Below, one piece after another: positions 28,368-39,574 of a stretch of 64,000 bases of DNA (positions are counted from its first letter, which is position 1; each line of letters starts with the position of its first letter). The stretch is taken from positions 372,001 to 436,000 of the forward strand of contig NZ_JBMPIX010000001.1 of NCBI RefSeq assembly GCF_049341065.1, read 5' to 3'. The position numbers and the translations under genes are program-made. Below the pieces are notes generated by a model. That model worked only from the letters and a program-made list of their open reading frames with translations, was not told the origin of the DNA and ran no database searches. Source of the stretch: Pacificoceanicola sp049341065 (lineage in GTDB: Bacteria; Pseudomonadota; Alphaproteobacteria; Rhodobacterales; Rhodobacteraceae).

Positions 28368-29531
28368 ATGGATAATATCGCAGGTAGCAAATCCTCTTTG
28401 ACATGGGCGGTTCATCTGTCGGTCGTGTTCCTGGTGGCGATTTGGCTGTTCCCGACCGTCGGGCTGTTCGTGTCGTCGTTTCGGACGGGCGATCAGATCA
28501 CTGGATCGGGCTGGTGGGCGTCGATGTTCCCGACCGAAGCGGTCGAGCAACTCCGCAGCGCTGACCCGGATGAGGCGCGGGTGGCTCAGGGCGCGCGCTT
28601 TGTGGTGCAGGGCAACCTTTTCGTTGAGGCGGGGACGACACCGGGCGACAGCAAAGTCTCGGCTTGGGGCACCTCGTCCCGCGATGTGGCGGCGTACGGA
28701 CCGGGCGAGACTGCCGATATGGGGGACGGCGAGACGATGAGCGTCACTGAGTCCGGCGATTACGTCTGGAGCGGCAATGACGAGCAGATTTCCGGACGCG
28801 GGCAGCGGGTCTTTGTCACCGTTGAAAAGGCTCCCGAGTTCACCACCGCCAACTATGACCGCGTGCTGTTTTCCGGCAATGTCACGGACAGCATGGCCAA
28901 GGCGTTCTTCAACACGCTGACCGTGACGGTGCCGGCAACGATCATCCCGATCGTGGTTGCGGCTTTTGCGGCCTACGCGCTGGCCTGGATGGATTTTCCG
29001 GGGCGGGCACTGTTGGTGGCCTTTGTGGTGGGACTGCTGGTTGTGCCGCTGCAACTGGCGCTGATCCCGCTGCTGAAACTGCACCTGTCCATTGGCATCG
29101 GCAAAGGCTACTTGGGGGTGTGGCTGGCGCATACGGCCTTTGGCCTGCCATTGGCGATCTACCTTCTGCGCAACTACATGGTCGGGCTGCCGCGTGACAT
29201 CATCGAGAATGCGCGGGTGGACGGGGCGACGGATTTCCAGATCTTCACCAAGATCATTCTGCCATTGTCCTTCCCGGCGCTGGCCTCGTTTGCGATCTTC
29301 CAGTTCCTTTGGACGTGGAACGATCTTCTGGTGGCAAAGGTGTTCCTGATTGATGCGACTGGTCAAACAACGGTCATGACCAACCAGATCGTTGAACTGC
29401 TGGGCACTCGCGGGGGCAACTGGGAAATTCTGGCCACGGCCGCCTTCGTTTCCATTGCCGTGCCGCTGGCCGTCTTCTTTGCCATGCAAAAGTATCTCGT
29501 GCGCGGTCTTCTGGCTGGCTCGGTGAAATAG
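28368..29531 (+). CDS. aglG: Alpha-glucoside ABC transporter permease AglG
   Basis: A 387-residue permease, second membrane subunit. A helix at about residues 12-35 is followed by a large periplasmic segment (about 40-170) and then five permease helices. The EAA loop ARVDGATDFQIFTKIILP lies near residue 285. The periplasmic insertion is a known feature of AglG. It starts 13 bases after aglF. Confidence 0.9.
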   Translation: MDNIAGSKSSLTWAVHLSVVFLVAIWLFPTVGLFVSSFRTGDQITGSGWWASMFPTEAVEQLRSADPDEARVAQGARFVVQGNLFVEAGTTPGDSKVSAWGTSSRDVAAYGPGETADMGDGETMSVTESGDYVWSGNDEQISGRGQRVFVTVEKAPEFTTANYDRVLFSGNVTDSMAKAFFNTLTVTVPATIIPIVVAAFAAYALAWMDFPGRALLVAFVVGLLVVPLQLALIPLLKLHLSIGIGKGYLGVWLAHTAFGLPLAIYLLRNYMVGLPRDIIENARVDGATDFQIFTKIILPLSFPALASFAIFQFLWTWNDLLVAKVFLIDATGQTTVMTNQIVELLGTRGGNWEILATAAFVSIAVPLAVFFAMQKYLVRGLLAGSVK

Positions 29532-29610
29532 AAAATCTCAGCCCCGGGACCACGGCCCCGGGGCGACAGACGAAAGGTCGCGGGGCACCCCGGGGCTTGG
29601 AGGCACCATC

Positions 29611-31269
29611 ATGAACGCAGAGGCGAAAATCGATATGTCGAAAACGCTGACAACCGATCCAGACTGGTGGCGCGGTGCGGTGATTTACCAAATCTATCCG
29701 CGCAGCTATCAAGACAGCAATGGCGACGGGGTCGGAGACCTTTTGGGGATCACCCACCGTCTGCCGCATATCGCTTCACTCGGTGTTGATGCGATCTGGA
29801 TCTCGCCATTCTTCAAATCGCCAATGAAGGATTTTGGCTATGACGTCAGCGATTATTGCGATGTCGATCCGATGTTCGGCTCTCTGGCGGATTTCGACGC
29901 GTTGATTGGCATGGCGCATCAGTTGGGATTGCGGGTGATGATCGACCTCGTGTTGTCGCACACCTCGCAGGATCATCCATGGTTCGAGGAAAGCCGCGCG
30001 GACAAGACCAATGACCGCGCCAACTGGTACGTCTGGGCCGATGCGAAGCCCGATGGCACCCCGCCGAACAACTGGCTGTCGATCTTTGGCGGCTCGGCCT
30101 GGGAATGGGATTCGCGGCGCTGCCAGTATTACATGCACAACTTCCTGACCTCGCAGCCGGATCTGAATTTCCACGAACCGCAGGTGCAGGAGGCGCTGCT
30201 GAAGGTGGCCGAGTTCTGGCTGGATCGCGGGGTCGATGGCTTCCGTCTGGATACCATCAACTTCTACGTTCACGATCAGGAGTTGCGCGACAACCCGGCA
30301 CTGTCCGAAGACAAGCGCAACCCGATCAGCGCACCCGCCGTGAATCCCTATACCTGGCAGGAACATCTTTACGACAAGAACCGCCCCGAGAACCTTGAGT
30401 TCCTGCGCAAGCTGCGCACGCTGATGAACCGCTATAACGCGGCCGCCGTTGGCGAGGTGGGCGATGACCTCTACGGGCTTGATATTCTGGGCGAATATAC
30501 CTCGGGCGGGGACAAGGTTCAGATGAGCTATGCGTTTGAGCTGCTGTCCTCCGTGCCTCCGACCGCCGAATATGTCGCCAGCGTCATGGACCTTGTCGAT
30601 GAAAAGGCGCCCAACGGCTGGGTGTGCTGGGCCTTTTCCAACCACGATGTGCCGCGCCACATCTCGCGCTGGAACCTGCCGGATGCGGCGGCGCGGGCCT
30701 ATACCACGCTGATGATGTGCCTGCGTGGCTCGGTCTGCCTGTATCAAGGCGAAGAGCTGGGCCTGCCCGAAGCCGATCTTAACTTTGAGGATCTTCAGGA
30801 CCCTTACGGCATCCAGTTCTGGCCCGAGTTCAAGGGCCGCGATGGCTGCCGCACGCCGATGGTCTGGGACAACAACAACCAGAACGGCGGCTTTACCAGC
30901 GGCAACCCCTGGTTGCCGATCAGCCATGATCATCTGCCGCGCGCGGTGTCCGAGCAGGAAAGGGACCCCGGGGCGCTGCTGCACCACTATCGAAAGGCGA
31001 TCCATTTTCGCCACTCGCACAGGGCTTTGGTCAAGGGGACACACGACAAGGTGCAAGCCACAGGCAGTGTGGTGCATTTTCTGCGTGAAGATGAAAATGA
31101 GACAATCTTTGTCGCGGTGAACCTGTCCGGCGAGCCTTGGACAATCGACATGCCAGAGGGAAAGTGGCACCAGATCGGCATCGAACTGGGCAGCACAGGA
31201 CCGGCTCCCGATGGCAAACTGCATCTTGGCCCATGGCAGCCAGCGCTGGCGCTGTGTCAATCGGCATAA
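29611..31269 (+). CDS. aglA: GH13 alpha-glucosidase
   Basis: A 552-residue GH13 enzyme of the oligo-1,6-glucosidase/alpha-glucosidase group. Catalytic motifs appear in order: the nucleophile Asp in VDGFRLDTINF, the acid/base Glu in AVGEVGDD, and the transition-state Asp in FSNHDVPRH. There is no signal peptide, so it hydrolyses imported sucrose, maltose or trehalulose-type sugars in the cytoplasm. Fourth gene of the agl operon. A short GC-rich hairpin sits in the 79-bp gap after aglG. The glucose released would go to glk, which lies in the divergent operon. Confidence 0.92.
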   Translation: MNAEAKIDMSKTLTTDPDWWRGAVIYQIYPRSYQDSNGDGVGDLLGITHRLPHIASLGVDAIWISPFFKSPMKDFGYDVSDYCDVDPMFGSLADFDALIGMAHQLGLRVMIDLVLSHTSQDHPWFEESRADKTNDRANWYVWADAKPDGTPPNNWLSIFGGSAWEWDSRRCQYYMHNFLTSQPDLNFHEPQVQEALLKVAEFWLDRGVDGFRLDTINFYVHDQELRDNPALSEDKRNPISAPAVNPYTWQEHLYDKNRPENLEFLRKLRTLMNRYNAAAVGEVGDDLYGLDILGEYTSGGDKVQMSYAFELLSSVPPTAEYVASVMDLVDEKAPNGWVCWAFSNHDVPRHISRWNLPDAAARAYTTLMMCLRGSVCLYQGEELGLPEADLNFEDLQDPYGIQFWPEFKGRDGCRTPMVWDNNNQNGGFTSGNPWLPISHDHLPRAVSEQERDPGALLHHYRKAIHFRHSHRALVKGTHDKVQATGSVVHFLREDENETIFVAVNLSGEPWTIDMPEGKWHQIGIELGSTGPAPDGKLHLGPWQPALALCQSA

Positions 31270-31296
31270 CGGATAACGATAGAAGGAGGGGGAGGC

Positions 31297-32388
31297 ATGG
31301 CCAATCTAAAGCTGAAGGGGGTCGAAAAGACCTATGGCGGCGCGGTCAACGTGCTCAAGGATATCAACCTTGAAATTGAGCAGGGTGAGCTGATCGTTTT
31401 TGTCGGACCGTCTGGCTGTGGCAAGTCCACGCTTTTGCGGATGATCGCAGGTCTTGAAAAGATCACTGGCGGCACGCTTGAAATCGACGGGCAGGTGGTG
31501 AATGACGTGCCCCCCGCGCAGCGTGGCATTGCCATGGTGTTCCAGTCCTATGCGCTTTACCCGCATATGACCGTGCGCGAGAACATGTCATTTGCTTTGA
31601 AACTGGCCAAGAAATCGCAGGCCGAGATCGACGAGGCGGTGAACCGCGCAGCCAAGATGCTGCAACTGGAAGAGTATCTGGATCGCCTGCCCAAGGCGCT
31701 TTCGGGTGGCCAGCGACAGCGGGTGGCGATTGGCCGGTCGTTGGTGCGCGACCCCAAGGTCTATCTGTTCGACGAGCCGCTTTCGAACCTTGACGCCGCG
31801 CTACGTGTGGCGACGCGGATCGAGATCGCGCAGCTCAAAGAACAGATGCCTGACCGCACGATGATCTATGTGACCCACGATCAGGTCGAGGCGATGACCC
31901 TGGCCACCCGGATTGTGGTGCTGGCGAACAAGGGGATAGCGCAGGTCGGCTCACCCCTCGATCTATACGAGCGGCCGAACAGCGAATTCGTCGCGCAATT
32001 CATTGGCTCGCCCTCGATGAACCTTCTTCCGGGCGAAGTGACGGGCACAGGGCCCCAGACCCGGGTCAAGCTGGCCGGCGGCGGCGAGGTGCTGTCGGAT
32101 TATCCCACCAGCGAGGCGGACATGGGGCTGAAGGTCAACGTTGGCGTGCGCCCCGAAGATATGATTGAGACATTGGGCGCCGAATACGTCTATTCCGGCA
32201 AGGTGGATTTCACCGAAGCCTTGGGTGAGGTGACGCTGCTGTACTTCCAGCCCGAAGGCGTCGCGGACCCGGTGATCGCCAAGCTGCCGGGAATCCACCG
32301 GGATGCGCGCGGATCCGAGATTCGGCTCGGCGCTGAGCCGTCGAAGATGCATCTGTTCGCCAACGGGGTGTCGCTGCTGTATCGCTAG
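31297..32388 (+). CDS. aglK: Alpha-glucoside ABC transporter ATP-binding protein
   Basis: A 363-residue MalK-type ATPase. Walker A is GPSGCGKST (about residues 37-45), the signature LSGGQRQRVA, Walker B VYLFDEPLSNLD, and the switch histidine is in YVTHDQVEA. The C-terminal third is the TOBE/MOP regulatory domain. Last gene of the operon, followed by a terminator. MalK-type ATPases often serve several sugar transporters. Confidence 0.93.
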   Translation: MANLKLKGVEKTYGGAVNVLKDINLEIEQGELIVFVGPSGCGKSTLLRMIAGLEKITGGTLEIDGQVVNDVPPAQRGIAMVFQSYALYPHMTVRENMSFALKLAKKSQAEIDEAVNRAAKMLQLEEYLDRLPKALSGGQRQRVAIGRSLVRDPKVYLFDEPLSNLDAALRVATRIEIAQLKEQMPDRTMIYVTHDQVEAMTLATRIVVLANKGIAQVGSPLDLYERPNSEFVAQFIGSPSMNLLPGEVTGTGPQTRVKLAGGGEVLSDYPTSEADMGLKVNVGVRPEDMIETLGAEYVYSGKVDFTEALGEVTLLYFQPEGVADPVIAKLPGIHRDARGSEIRLGAEPSKMHLFANGVSLLYR

Positions 32389-32403
32389 GTTTGATCCAAC
32401 GGT

Positions 32404-32429
32404 GCGCGCCTTGCGGCGCGCGCCGTTTT
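32404..32429 (+). terminator. Rho-independent terminator after aglK
   Basis: Stem GCGCGCC / GGCGCGC with loop TTGC, then GCCGTTTT, 15 bases past the aglK stop. Confidence 0.8.
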
Positions 32430-32433
32430 GTAT

Positions 32434-32502
32434 TGCGTTCAGGCCACGCAGGCCTTGGGGGCGCTGCCCCCAAACCCCCGGGATATTTCCGGACCAGTGA
32501 AA
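32434..32502. repeat. Intergenic GC-rich palindromic repeat, copy 2
   Basis: The first 29 bases are identical to 15681-15709. The second part (GGGGGCGCTGCCCCC, then ACCCCCGGGATATTTC and GGACCAGTGAA) matches 38224-38268 almost base for base. This copy therefore joins both halves of the family. It lies between aglK and a converging rhodanese gene. Confidence 0.75.
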
Positions 32503-32505
32503 GGC

Positions 32506-32868
32506 TTAGCGGGTGATTTCACCACCAGCGCTTTGCCAATGGCCGAGGCCGCCGATGTTGTGGACCTCTTCGTGTCCCATGCGTTGCAGCATCATTTTTG
32601 CCATCGAGGAGCGTGCGCCCGAAGCGCAGTAGACCGCAATCGGCTTGCCTTTCTTCAGTTCCGGAAGGCATTCGGGGCTGCGCGGATCGGCACGCATTTG
32701 CAGGGTCGCGCTTGGGATTTCCAATGCGCCTTTGGCTTTGCCTGACATGCGAACTTCCATCGGGTCGCGGATGTCGATCACGATGATGTCCTGTGTGGCA
32801 CTGCGTGTGATCGCCTCTTGCGGGGTCATATCGCCGCTGTGCGCGGCATTGTTCAGAAATGCAAACAT
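32506..32868 (-). CDS. Rhodanese-like domain protein
   Basis: A 120-residue single-domain rhodanese. The persulfide-carrying cysteine is in YCASGARSSM, and the CDC25-like start VIDIRDPMEVR is present. It likely carries sulfane sulfur in the cytoplasm. A palindrome of the ATTC-N8-GAAT form lies 33 bases upstream. A DUF2892 membrane protein gene is on the far side of uvrA; E. coli YgaP has both modules in one chain. Confidence 0.88.
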   Translation of the reverse strand: MFAFLNNAAHSGDMTPQEAITRSATQDIIVIDIRDPMEVRMSGKAKGALEIPSATLQMRADPRSPECLPELKKGKPIAVYCASGARSSMAKMMLQRMGHEEVHNIGGLGHWQSAGGEITR

Positions 32869-32900
32869 TGAGCGTCTCCTGGGCTGTTGCCCAAGAGATA

Positions 32901-32922
32901 TACATTCTGTAAATTGAATGTA
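32901..32922. promoter_or_regulatory. ATTC-N8-GAAT palindrome, candidate persulfide-sensor operator
   Basis: TACATTC, 8 bases, GAATGTA: a perfect 7-bp inverted repeat 33 bases ahead of the rhodanese start. From memory, SqrR/BigR (ArsR-family persulfide sensors of alphaproteobacteria) bind ATTC-N8-GAAT, which this matches exactly. No regulator gene of that type is in the window. Confidence 0.6.
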
Positions 32923-32938
32923 AAGAGGAAAGCCTCAC

Positions 32939-32953
32939 GTTCCCTTAATGTTC
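32939..32953 (+). promoter_or_regulatory. LexA (SOS) box upstream of uvrA
   Basis: GTTC, 7 bases (CCTTAAT), GTTC: a direct repeat matching the alphaproteobacterial LexA site GTTC-N7-GTTC. It lies 69 bases before the uvrA ATG. uvrA is a known LexA target in Rhodobacter, so this is strong. Confidence 0.85.
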
Positions 32954-33021
32954 TCAATTTTCCATTGGCGATCCTTTCGGTTTCGCCTATCTGTTAGTCG
33001 GTCGTGAATCCGGGGTACGAA

Positions 33022-35922
<2,901 letters not shown>

Positions 35923-35972
35923 TGGGGCGCGGCGACGGTTTTGATCTGGTCGGTGTCGCGCAAAATTGGAAA

Positions 35973-35991
35973 GGGGGCCGCTTGGGCCCCC
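35973..35991 (+). terminator. Rho-independent terminator after uvrA
   Basis: Stem GGGGGCC / GGCCCCC with a 5-base loop, then TTGTCCGTTT. It lies between the converging uvrA and DUF2892 genes and may serve both. Confidence 0.75.
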
Positions 35992-36000
35992 TTGTCCGTT

Positions 36001-36204
36001 TCAGGATTTGGTCTTGCAGGTGTTGATGCCCAGCAGCGCATAGGGCGGGCATGAGCCCATCGCAGAGGTGGCCAGCATCACGATGCCCACGATCAGCGCC
36101 AGCCATTTAAGGCTGCCCGCAATCATGAAGAAGGCAATGACAAGGACCACACCGACAATGGCGCGAATGAGGCGGTCGGTCTGACCCATATTCTTGGAAA
36201 ACAT
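36001..36204 (-). CDS. DUF2892 (YgaP-type) membrane protein
   Basis: A 67-residue protein with two hydrophobic segments (about residues 14-30 and 33-47) and a conserved NMGQTDRLIRAIVG start, followed by MGSCPPYALLGINTC with paired cysteines. DUF2892 proteins are the membrane half of E. coli YgaP, whose other half is a rhodanese. A single-domain rhodanese lies 3.1 kb away across uvrA. Role in thiocyanate or sulfane-sulfur handling is inferred. Confidence 0.85.
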   Translation of the reverse strand: MFSKNMGQTDRLIRAIVGVVLVIAFFMIAGSLKWLALIVGIVMLATSAMGSCPPYALLGINTCKTKS

Positions 36205-36275
36205 GCTTTCCCCCGGAAAAGGTTGATCTATAAGTATCCTTTACTCAATATAGCATGTTCCGAATATGACATGGA

Positions 36276-38189
36276 TCAACTTCGCGTGCGGGCCTCGAAG
36301 CGCGGCAGCATGGCCGAGAAATCCTTGCCGGATCCGTCTTCGTCCTCGACAAAGCGCTGGTACAGCTCCATCGCGGCCTGTCCCATGGGGGTGTCCGCAT
36401 CGGCGCTGGTTGCGGCCTGCTGCGACAGGCGCAGGTCCTTGAGCATCAGATCGGCGGCAAATCCGGGCTGATAGCCGTTGTCTGCCGGGGATTTCGGGCC
36501 AATCCCGGGCGCCGGGCAATAGGCGTTCATCGACCAGCTATAGCCCGAAGAAGTGCTGACAACGTCAAACATCGCCTGACGGTCAAGACCAAGCTTGTCG
36601 GCAAGGGCAAAAGCCTCGCATGTGGCGATCATCGTGACGCCAAGGATCATGTTGTTGCAGATCTTGGCCGCCTGACCATTGCCCGAGGGGCCGCAGTGCA
36701 CGGCCTTCTGCCCCATGATGTCGAACAGCGGCTTGGCCTTGGCAAAGGCGTCATCGCTGCCGCCAACCATGAAGGTCAGCGTGCCAGCCGTTGCTCCGCC
36801 AACGCCACCGGACACCGGGGCGTCAAGTGCGCCAAGGCCTGCGGCTTCGGCCTGGGCGGCGACGGCGCGGGCGCTGTCCACATCGACGGTCGAGCAATCA
36901 AGCAGCACGGCGCCGGGCTGCATCGCGGGAATGATCTCATCCGCGACGCTGCGCAGGATGGCGCCATTGGGCAGCATGGTGATGACCACGTCGGCGCCCG
37001 CGGCGGCCTTTGCGGCTGTTTCGGCTTGCGCTGTGCCTTCGACCGTGACGCCAGCCACGTCAAATCCGGTCACGTCATGCCCTGCGGCAGACAGGTTCGC
37101 CGCCATCGGGCCGCCCATGTTTCCAAGTCCGATAAATCCGATCTTCATGCTCTTCTCCCTGAAATCGAGCGCCTCTTTGCCAAGTGGCGCCAGCATACGT
37201 GAGACGTCAACAGCGGGCACCTTGTCCAGATCGTGCCGCCATTTCGGGCTTTTGTCCTTGTCGATGATGGCGGCGCGGATGCCTTCAAGGAAGTCCCCGT
37301 GTTCCATGATCCGATGGCTGACGCGGTATTCCAACTCCAACGCCTTGCGGATCGTCAGGCCCGTGCCGCGCAGACGGTGGATCATTTCCAGCGTGACAGC
37401 CATGGAAAGCGGCGCATTACGACCAACAGTTTTCAGTGTCTTGGCGGCGAACTCACTATCATCTGCACGCAGGGCGTTGAGCACATCTGTCAGAGCCTCC
37501 CCGGCAAAGAGCGCGTCGATCTGGGGCTGCTGAGCCGCAAGCGGGCTTTCCGGTGGGGGCAGGGCGCTTTGGCGGGCGAGCGTTGCATCGCCGGTTTCAA
37601 TCATCTTTGCCTTGAGCGCGGGCCATTGGTCCTCAGGAACGTAAAAATCTGCAAATCCGACGTAGATCGCGTCACCGGGGCCCATGCGCGCGGCGGTCAG
37701 TCCAAGGTATTCACCCAGCCGCCCGGGCGCTTGAGCAAGCCGGAAGGTCCCGCCCACGTCGGGAACGAACCCGATGCTGACCTCGGGCATGGAAATCTGG
37801 GTGCTGCCCGTAACGATGCGATGCGAACAATGCCCGCCCAGACCGACGCCGCCGCCCATGACAAAGCCATGCAGGAAGGAAACGATGGGTTTGGGGTATT
37901 CCGCCAGCTTGGCGTTCAGCCGGTATTCATCACGCCAGAATTGCCGTCCATAGTCGAGATTGCCCTCGGTTCCGGTCTGGTACATTTCGGCGATATCGCC
38001 GCCGGCGCAAAAGGCGCGTTCACCTTCTGCGTCCAGCAGGACCAGCTCGATTTCCGGATCGTTGCGCCACGCCTCCAGCGCTTTTTCGACACTCAGGCAC
38101 ATGTCATAGCTGAGCGCGTTCAGCGCCTTGGGACGAGTCAGGGTGATGAGGCCTGCGCGGCCTGTTTTGCGGATTTGAATATCGGACAT
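36276..38189 (-). CDS. 3-hydroxyisobutyryl-CoA hydrolase fused in frame to 3-hydroxyisobutyrate dehydrogenase
   Basis: A single 637-codon frame. Residues 1-347 are a crotonase-fold hydrolase of the HIBCH type (FCAGGDIAEMY, HGFVMGGGVGLGGH, MPEVSIGFVPDVGGT). Residues 348-637 are a complete 290-residue MmsB dehydrogenase (GLGNMGGPMA, PVSGGVGGATAGT, catalytic Lys in GNGQAAKICNN). These are consecutive steps of valine breakdown: 3-hydroxyisobutyryl-CoA to 3-hydroxyisobutyrate to methylmalonate semialdehyde. In most relatives they are two genes. Only four codons (REKS) join the halves, and the AGGGAG there looks like the ribosome-binding site for the ATG at 37148. The stop has been lost, or one base has been misread; both halves look intact. 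Confidence 0.88.
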   Translation of the reverse strand: MSDIQIRKTGRAGLITLTRPKALNALSYDMCLSVEKALEAWRNDPEIELVLLDAEGERAFCAGGDIAEMYQTGTEGNLDYGRQFWRDEYRLNAKLAEYPKPIVSFLHGFVMGGGVGLGGHCSHRIVTGSTQISMPEVSIGFVPDVGGTFRLAQAPGRLGEYLGLTAARMGPGDAIYVGFADFYVPEDQWPALKAKMIETGDATLARQSALPPPESPLAAQQPQIDALFAGEALTDVLNALRADDSEFAAKTLKTVGRNAPLSMAVTLEMIHRLRGTGLTIRKALELEYRVSHRIMEHGDFLEGIRAAIIDKDKSPKWRHDLDKVPAVDVSRMLAPLGKEALDFREKSMKIGFIGLGNMGGPMAANLSAAGHDVTGFDVAGVTVEGTAQAETAAKAAAGADVVITMLPNGAILRSVADEIIPAMQPGAVLLDCSTVDVDSARAVAAQAEAAGLGALDAPVSGGVGGATAGTLTFMVGGSDDAFAKAKPLFDIMGQKAVHCGPSGNGQAAKICNNMILGVTMIATCEAFALADKLGLDRQAMFDVVSTSSGYSWSMNAYCPAPGIGPKSPADNGYQPGFAADLMLKDLRLSQQAATSADADTPMGQAAMELYQRFVEDEDGSGKDFSAMLPRFEARTRS

Positions 38190-38223
38190 GGCAGCGGCCT
38201 TGCGTTTTTTCGTGGACAGCCCC

Positions 38224-38268
38224 GGGGGCGCTGCCCCCGGACCCCCGGGATATTTCTGGACCAGTGAA
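38224..38268. repeat. Intergenic GC-rich palindromic repeat, copy 3
   Basis: GGGGGCGCTGCCCCC followed by ACCCCCGGGATATTTC and GGACCAGTGAA, matching the second half of copy 2 with three or fewer differences. It sits between the acyl-CoA dehydrogenase gene and the hydrolase-dehydrogenase fusion. Confidence 0.75.
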
Positions 38269-38276
38269 GGGGCGGG

Positions 38277-39416
38277 TCAGTTCGCCAACATATGCCGGGC
38301 GGTGATCAGGCGCATGATCTCATTGGTGCCTTCAAGGATCTGGTGCACGCGCAGATCGCGTACCAGTTTTTCGATTCCGTAATCGGCCAGATAGCCGTAG
38401 CCGCCGTGCAGTTGCAGGCATTGGTCAACCGTCTTGCTGCCTGCTTCGGTGACGAATTTCTTGGCCATGGCGCAGAACTTGGTGGCGTCGGGTGCCTTGG
38501 TATCCAGTTTCCATGCAGCCTGACGCAGGAAGGTGCGGGCGGCCTGCAGTTCGATTTCCATATCGGCAAGTCGGAATTGCAGGGCCTGGAACTGGTCGAT
38601 GCTTTTGCCGAAAGCCTTGCGTTCGGACATGTACTGCAGCGTCATGTTCAGGGCGGTCTGGGCTGCGCCGAGCGAACAGGCCGATATGTTCAGGCGGCCA
38701 CCGTCCAGGCCCGCCATGGCGTATTTGAACCCCTGACCTTCTTCTCCGACCAACATGTCGTGAGGCACTGTGCAGTCGTCGAACTGCACCTGCCGGGTGG
38801 GCTGCGACTTCCAGCCCATCTTGTCCTCGAGCCCGCCAAACGACAGGCCGGGGGTGCCATCCTCGACGTAGAGGGTCGAGATGCCCTTGGGGCCGTCTTC
38901 GCCGGTGCGGCACATGACGACATAGGCATCCGAATAACCACCGCCCGAGATAAAGGCCTTGGTGCCGTTCAGCTTGAAGCCTTCGTTGGTCTTTTCCGCG
39001 CGGGTTTTCAGCGCGGCTGCGTCGGACCCCGAGCCCGGCTCTGTCAGGCAGTAGCTGAGCACGGTTTCCATCGTCAGGGCTTTGGGCAGGATGCGTGCCT
39101 TCATTTCATCGCTGGCAAAGCTGTCCAGCATTCGGGCGCACATGTTGTGGATCGACAGGAAGGCGGCGACCGAGGGGCAGGCCATCGAGAGGGCTTCGAA
39201 CACCAGTGTCGCGTCAAGTCGGCTGAGGCCCGAACCGCCAGCCTGTTCGGAAACATAAAGCCCGCCGAACCCCAGTTCCGCGAGTTGCGGCCAAAGCTCT
39301 TTCGGGATGGTGCCCTGCGCTTCCCATTCGCGGGCATGGGGGGCGATATGTTCCTGCCCGAAGGCATGGGCCATGTCGAAGATGGCGGTCTGTTCCTCGG
39401 TAAGTGCGAAATCCAT
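38277..39416 (-). CDS. Acyl-CoA dehydrogenase (probably isobutyryl-CoA dehydrogenase)
   Basis: A 379-residue FAD enzyme of the ACAD family. CLTEPGSGSDAAALKT and the C-terminal QILEGTNEIMRLI are family signatures. The QLHGGYGYLADYGIEKLVRD segment resembles ACAD8/isobutyryl-CoA dehydrogenases. Next to HIBCH and MmsB activities, isobutyryl-CoA to methacrylyl-CoA is the likely step, though short branched-chain substrates cannot be excluded. The ATG at 39416 has GGAGGG upstream; a frame from 39497 would add 27 residues. Confidence 0.88.
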   Translation of the reverse strand: MDFALTEEQTAIFDMAHAFGQEHIAPHAREWEAQGTIPKELWPQLAELGFGGLYVSEQAGGSGLSRLDATLVFEALSMACPSVAAFLSIHNMCARMLDSFASDEMKARILPKALTMETVLSYCLTEPGSGSDAAALKTRAEKTNEGFKLNGTKAFISGGGYSDAYVVMCRTGEDGPKGISTLYVEDGTPGLSFGGLEDKMGWKSQPTRQVQFDDCTVPHDMLVGEEGQGFKYAMAGLDGGRLNISACSLGAAQTALNMTLQYMSERKAFGKSIDQFQALQFRLADMEIELQAARTFLRQAAWKLDTKAPDATKFCAMAKKFVTEAGSKTVDQCLQLHGGYGYLADYGIEKLVRDLRVHQILEGTNEIMRLITARHMLAN

Positions 39417-39574
39417 GTCTGGCCCTCCCTGCCTTTGAATTGAACGCTTGTTCAGATTGTGCAGGAAGTGGCGTGCGGATGCAAGGCGGGCGGCCATCGT
39501 GTTTGCGCTAAAATGACAGCCCGACTTGGGGTTTGGGAGGAATTCCGGGAAGCCGGGTTCGGAATGCCCGTGCG

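Noticed and set aside
36205..36275. A second persulfide-sensor operator before the DUF2892 gene
   Set aside because: The AT-rich region contains GAAT and ATTG-like pieces but not ATTC-N8-GAAT.
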